Shown here: piece after piece, positions 4,596 to 6,391 of the stretch
How the letters are laid out: each line of letters starts with the position of its first letter
How positions within the stretch are numbered: the stretch's first letter is position 1
Assembly (NCBI GenBank): GCA_021286885.1
Contig: JAJTBM010000179.1
Coordinates: 1 to 6,391, forward strand
Source: Rhodocyclales bacterium
Lineage (GTDB): Bacteria > Pseudomonadota > Gammaproteobacteria > Burkholderiales > Rhodocyclaceae
DNA length: 6,391 bases
Reading direction: 5' to 3'
Program-made: the position numbers and the translations under genes
The notes under the pieces: model-generated
Databases searched by the model: none
Told to the model about the DNA's origin: nothing
The model's input: the letters and a program-made list of their open reading frames with translations, nothing else

Positions 4596-5231
4596 TCAGC
4601 TGCCCCGCAGCCATTTGCGGCTGTTTTGGGTTTCGAGCAGATCCCGGGGGGTGGGCATGCCCTGGCCATTGGCCCGGGCAATCGCCACCTGATGCAGCTG
4701 GGCCACCGCGAGGGCTTCCAGCAGCGGGTTGCGGATGTCGAGGCGTTCGATCCCGAAGGCACCGAGCCAGGCATCCATCCGGGCCTGGCCCTCGATGCGC
4801 TCGGGACACAGGGTGGGCATCAGCACCATCAGATCCAGCCATTCCAGTTCCAGCCGGTTGCCCAGCTCCTGCTCAAAGGCCCGCTCCAGCAGCCCTTGGT
4901 TGAAGGGCGCGTTGAACACCACCACGGGGGCGTGGGCAATGAACTTGAGCAGGCTGATCAGGGCATTCGCCGGTTCGGCGCCGGTGCTCGTCTGGAACAC
5001 ATCATCCGGGGTGATCAGGCCCCGGTTGATGGCCACCGCCCCGAAGCCCAGCAACTGGGGGTTGCCGCCTTCGGTGGCACTGGCCTCCACGTTGACCGCC
5101 ACATAGCGGGTTTCGTAGTGGGCCAGCCCCAGATCGGGGGCTGGCAGGGCGGAAATGGCCGCGATCTTATCCTGCTGGGCGGCGTTGAGTTTGGGGCCCT
5201 GGTGGGCCAGCAGTCGGGCGAGCCAGTTCAT
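4596..5231 (-). CDS. DnaQ-like (DEDDh fold) 3'-5' exonuclease homologue, probably catalytically inactive
   Basis: A 211-residue predicted cytoplasmic protein with the layout of the RNase T/DnaQ exonuclease fold but degraded active-site motifs. The Exo I segment reads YVAVNVEAS (43-51): E49 is kept, while the first Asp of DxE is N47. GFGAVAINRGLI (62-73) is a typical continuation. The Exo II segment reads VVVFNAPFNQGLL (103-115), with N111 where the catalytic Asp is expected. The Exo III region reads RNPLLEALAVAQL (167-179), with R167 and E172 where the catalytic His and Asp normally sit. Four of five expected residues are thus changed while the fold, length and frame are intact, so it looks like a maintained pseudo-enzyme, perhaps a regulatory or nucleic-acid-binding partner. 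The ATG at 5231 lies 1 nt after the upstream stop. No strong Shine-Dalgarno is visible, so translational coupling is likely. Confidence 0.8.
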   Translation of the reverse strand: MNWLARLLAHQGPKLNAAQQDKIAAISALPAPDLGLAHYETRYVAVNVEASATEGGNPQLLGFGAVAINRGLITPDDVFQTSTGAEPANALISLLKFIAHAPVVVFNAPFNQGLLERAFEQELGNRLELEWLDLMVLMPTLCPERIEGQARMDAWLGAFGIERLDIRNPLLEALAVAQLHQVAIARANGQGMPTPRDLLETQNSRKWLRGS

Positions 5232-5232
5232 G

Positions 5233-6390
5233 TCAGATCTGGTAATCCAGTTTGAGGCGGAGTTGGAGTTTGCGGGCCTGACGGAAGGCTTCCTTGAGGA
5301 TGCGCCGGTCAAGCTCGTTCAGGTCTTCGGGCTTTACCCGGTTGTCGCCCGGGGCGCCGTGGTCGGTGTCCAGATGTTGATGACGCAGACGCAGCAGTTG
5401 GATGAAGTGGAAACCATCGGCCATGGCCGAGAGTTCTTCGGCGGGCATTCCGACCCGGGCGCCGGCCTGGCGCAGACGCTGGACGGTGCTGGTGTGCTCC
5501 ACCCCGGCCCGCAGGGCCAGAACGCGGGCCGCATCCACAAACAGGCGGGCGCCGAATTTCTTGAGGTCGATGGTGCCATCACCTTCCACCACGAAATCGC
5601 GGATCTTGCCCAGGGGCGGGCTCACATCGAGGGCATTGGTGGCCAGGGCCTTGAGGAAGGCTGGGTTGCCGCCGGTGAGGGTCAGCAGCCAGTGGCGCAG
5701 TTGCTGGGGCAGCTGCTCGTCGCCGTAGAGCACCCGGAAATCGAAGAAGATGGTGGCGTTGAGCAGGGCTTCAGGATGGGGTTCGCGGATCCAGTTGCCG
5801 AATTTTTCGCGCCATTCGTCGATGGTCAGGCACAGGGCCGGGTTGCTGGCCATGATGTTGCCTTCGCACAGGGGGAAGCCGCAGGCGGCCAGATCGTCGT
5901 TGACGGCCTTGGCGAAGTCGAGCAGGCGCTGCTTGAGGGCTTCCCGGTCGGCGCCGGCAGGGGCTTCGAACACAATCCCGTTATCTTGGTCGGTGGACAG
6001 GGTTTGTTCGTGGCGCCCTTCGGAGCCGAAGGCCAGCCAGGAAAACTCCAGATCCTGCAGCCCCAGGCGTTCCCGGTTCAGGTCGAGGATGCGACGGGTG
6101 AGGCCGTCGTTCAGGGCCGAGATGAACTGGGTCAGTTGCTCGGCGCCGATGCCCTGGGCCAGCAGGTTGAGGGCCAGTTGACGGATGTCGCGGCTGGCCC
6201 GGGCGAGGGCGTCCACGTCGTTGGCGCTTTCGATGCCGGAGCGGATCTGGCGCAGGCCGATGCGCTGCAGCGCAAACAAGTCCCGCTCGGAGATCACGCC
6301 CCGGAGCCGGCCTTCAGAATCCACCACCAGGATGTGACGCACGCCATGGGTGGCCATTTCGAGGGCCGCATCGTAGGCGCAGGCCGTGGT
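5233..6390 (-). CDS. CBS domain / DUF294 nucleotidyltransferase-like protein (N-terminus beyond window)
   Basis: The frame stays open to the right edge, so the Met codon at 6355-6357 is probably internal and the gene begins outside the window. The visible part opens inside a CBS domain: THGVRHILVVDSEGRLRGVIS, then ERDL. A helical linker follows. Next comes a GlnD-type nucleotidyltransferase-like domain with the signature GSEGRHEQTLSTDQDN (111-126, counted from the Met at 6357), containing the GS and DxD elements that bind metal and nucleotide in this superfamily. The last ~150 residues match the DUF294 C-terminal domain. Family members usually begin with a cyclic-nucleotide-binding domain and two CBS motifs, and are thought to be signalling proteins that sense adenine nucleotides, with the target unknown. 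It is the first visible gene of an operon with the DnaQ-like gene. Confidence 0.9.
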   Translation of the reverse strand, partial: TTACAYDAALEMATHGVRHILVVDSEGRLRGVISERDLFALQRIGLRQIRSGIESANDVDALARASRDIRQLALNLLAQGIGAEQLTQFISALNDGLTRRILDLNRERLGLQDLEFSWLAFGSEGRHEQTLSTDQDNGIVFEAPAGADREALKQRLLDFAKAVNDDLAACGFPLCEGNIMASNPALCLTIDEWREKFGNWIREPHPEALLNATIFFDFRVLYGDEQLPQQLRHWLLTLTGGNPAFLKALATNALDVSPPLGKIRDFVVEGDGTIDLKKFGARLFVDAARVLALRAGVEHTSTVQRLRQAGARVGMPAEELSAMADGFHFIQLLRLRHQHLDTDHGAPGDNRVKPEDLNELDRRILKEAFRQARKLQLRLKLDYQI

Positions 6391-6391
6391 G

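Noticed and set aside
5232..5312. A 27-residue N-terminal extension of the DnaQ-like protein
   Set aside because: It would overlap the end of the CBS-DUF294 gene by about 80 nt; the ATG at 5231 is 1 nt after that gene's stop.

Overview
This window looks like chromosomal DNA from a high-GC betaproteobacterium, possibly Rhodocyclales. That placement is inferred from GC-rich coding DNA, the protein types and the gene neighbourhood; there is no rRNA marker here. No transposase, integrase, tRNA, rRNA or CRISPR array is visible. The coding regions are ordinary, compact chromosomal genes. The one long gene-free stretch (about 1132-1632) is distinctly AT-richer in its first half and unusually structured.

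Layout. (1) Positions 2-346 (+) hold the C-terminal part of a LysR-type regulator whose start lies outside the window. (2) Convergent to it, with stop codons overlapping, is a minus-strand gene (343-1131) for a membrane-anchored, metzincin-like zinc peptidase. (3) The gap 1132-1632 holds a sigma70-like promoter embedded in CTTGC/GCAAG inverted repeats, a T-rich triplicated repeat, a 10-codon ORF with an ideal Shine-Dalgarno, a strong hairpin and an intrinsic terminator. Together these look like a transcribed, terminated leader or small RNA of about 225 nt just upstream of rtcB. (4) rtcB (1633-2841), an RNA 3'-phosphate/5'-OH ligase very like the E. coli enzyme, is followed 3 nt later by a small basic protein of unknown function (2845-3081). 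A strong terminator (3150-3177) closes this unit. (5) A single-gene unit (3257-4507) encodes a GT-B fold, UGT/RhlB-like glycosyltransferase. (6) On the minus strand, a CBS-DUF294 nucleotidyltransferase-like protein (5233 to beyond the right edge) is followed after 1 nt by a DnaQ/DEDDh-fold protein (4596-5231). A terminator at 4511-4537 closes that operon.

How the genes work together. The rtcB unit is an RNA-repair module. Its leader could attenuate or otherwise regulate rtcB, or could be an independent small RNA. The minus-strand pair resembles the proteobacterial pairing of a CBS/DUF294 signalling protein with a DnaQ-like partner. Here the partner has lost four of the five expected catalytic residues (D/D/H/D read as N/N/R/E), so it is probably a pseudo-exonuclease. 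The two most interesting points are the structured leader and this degenerate exonuclease.
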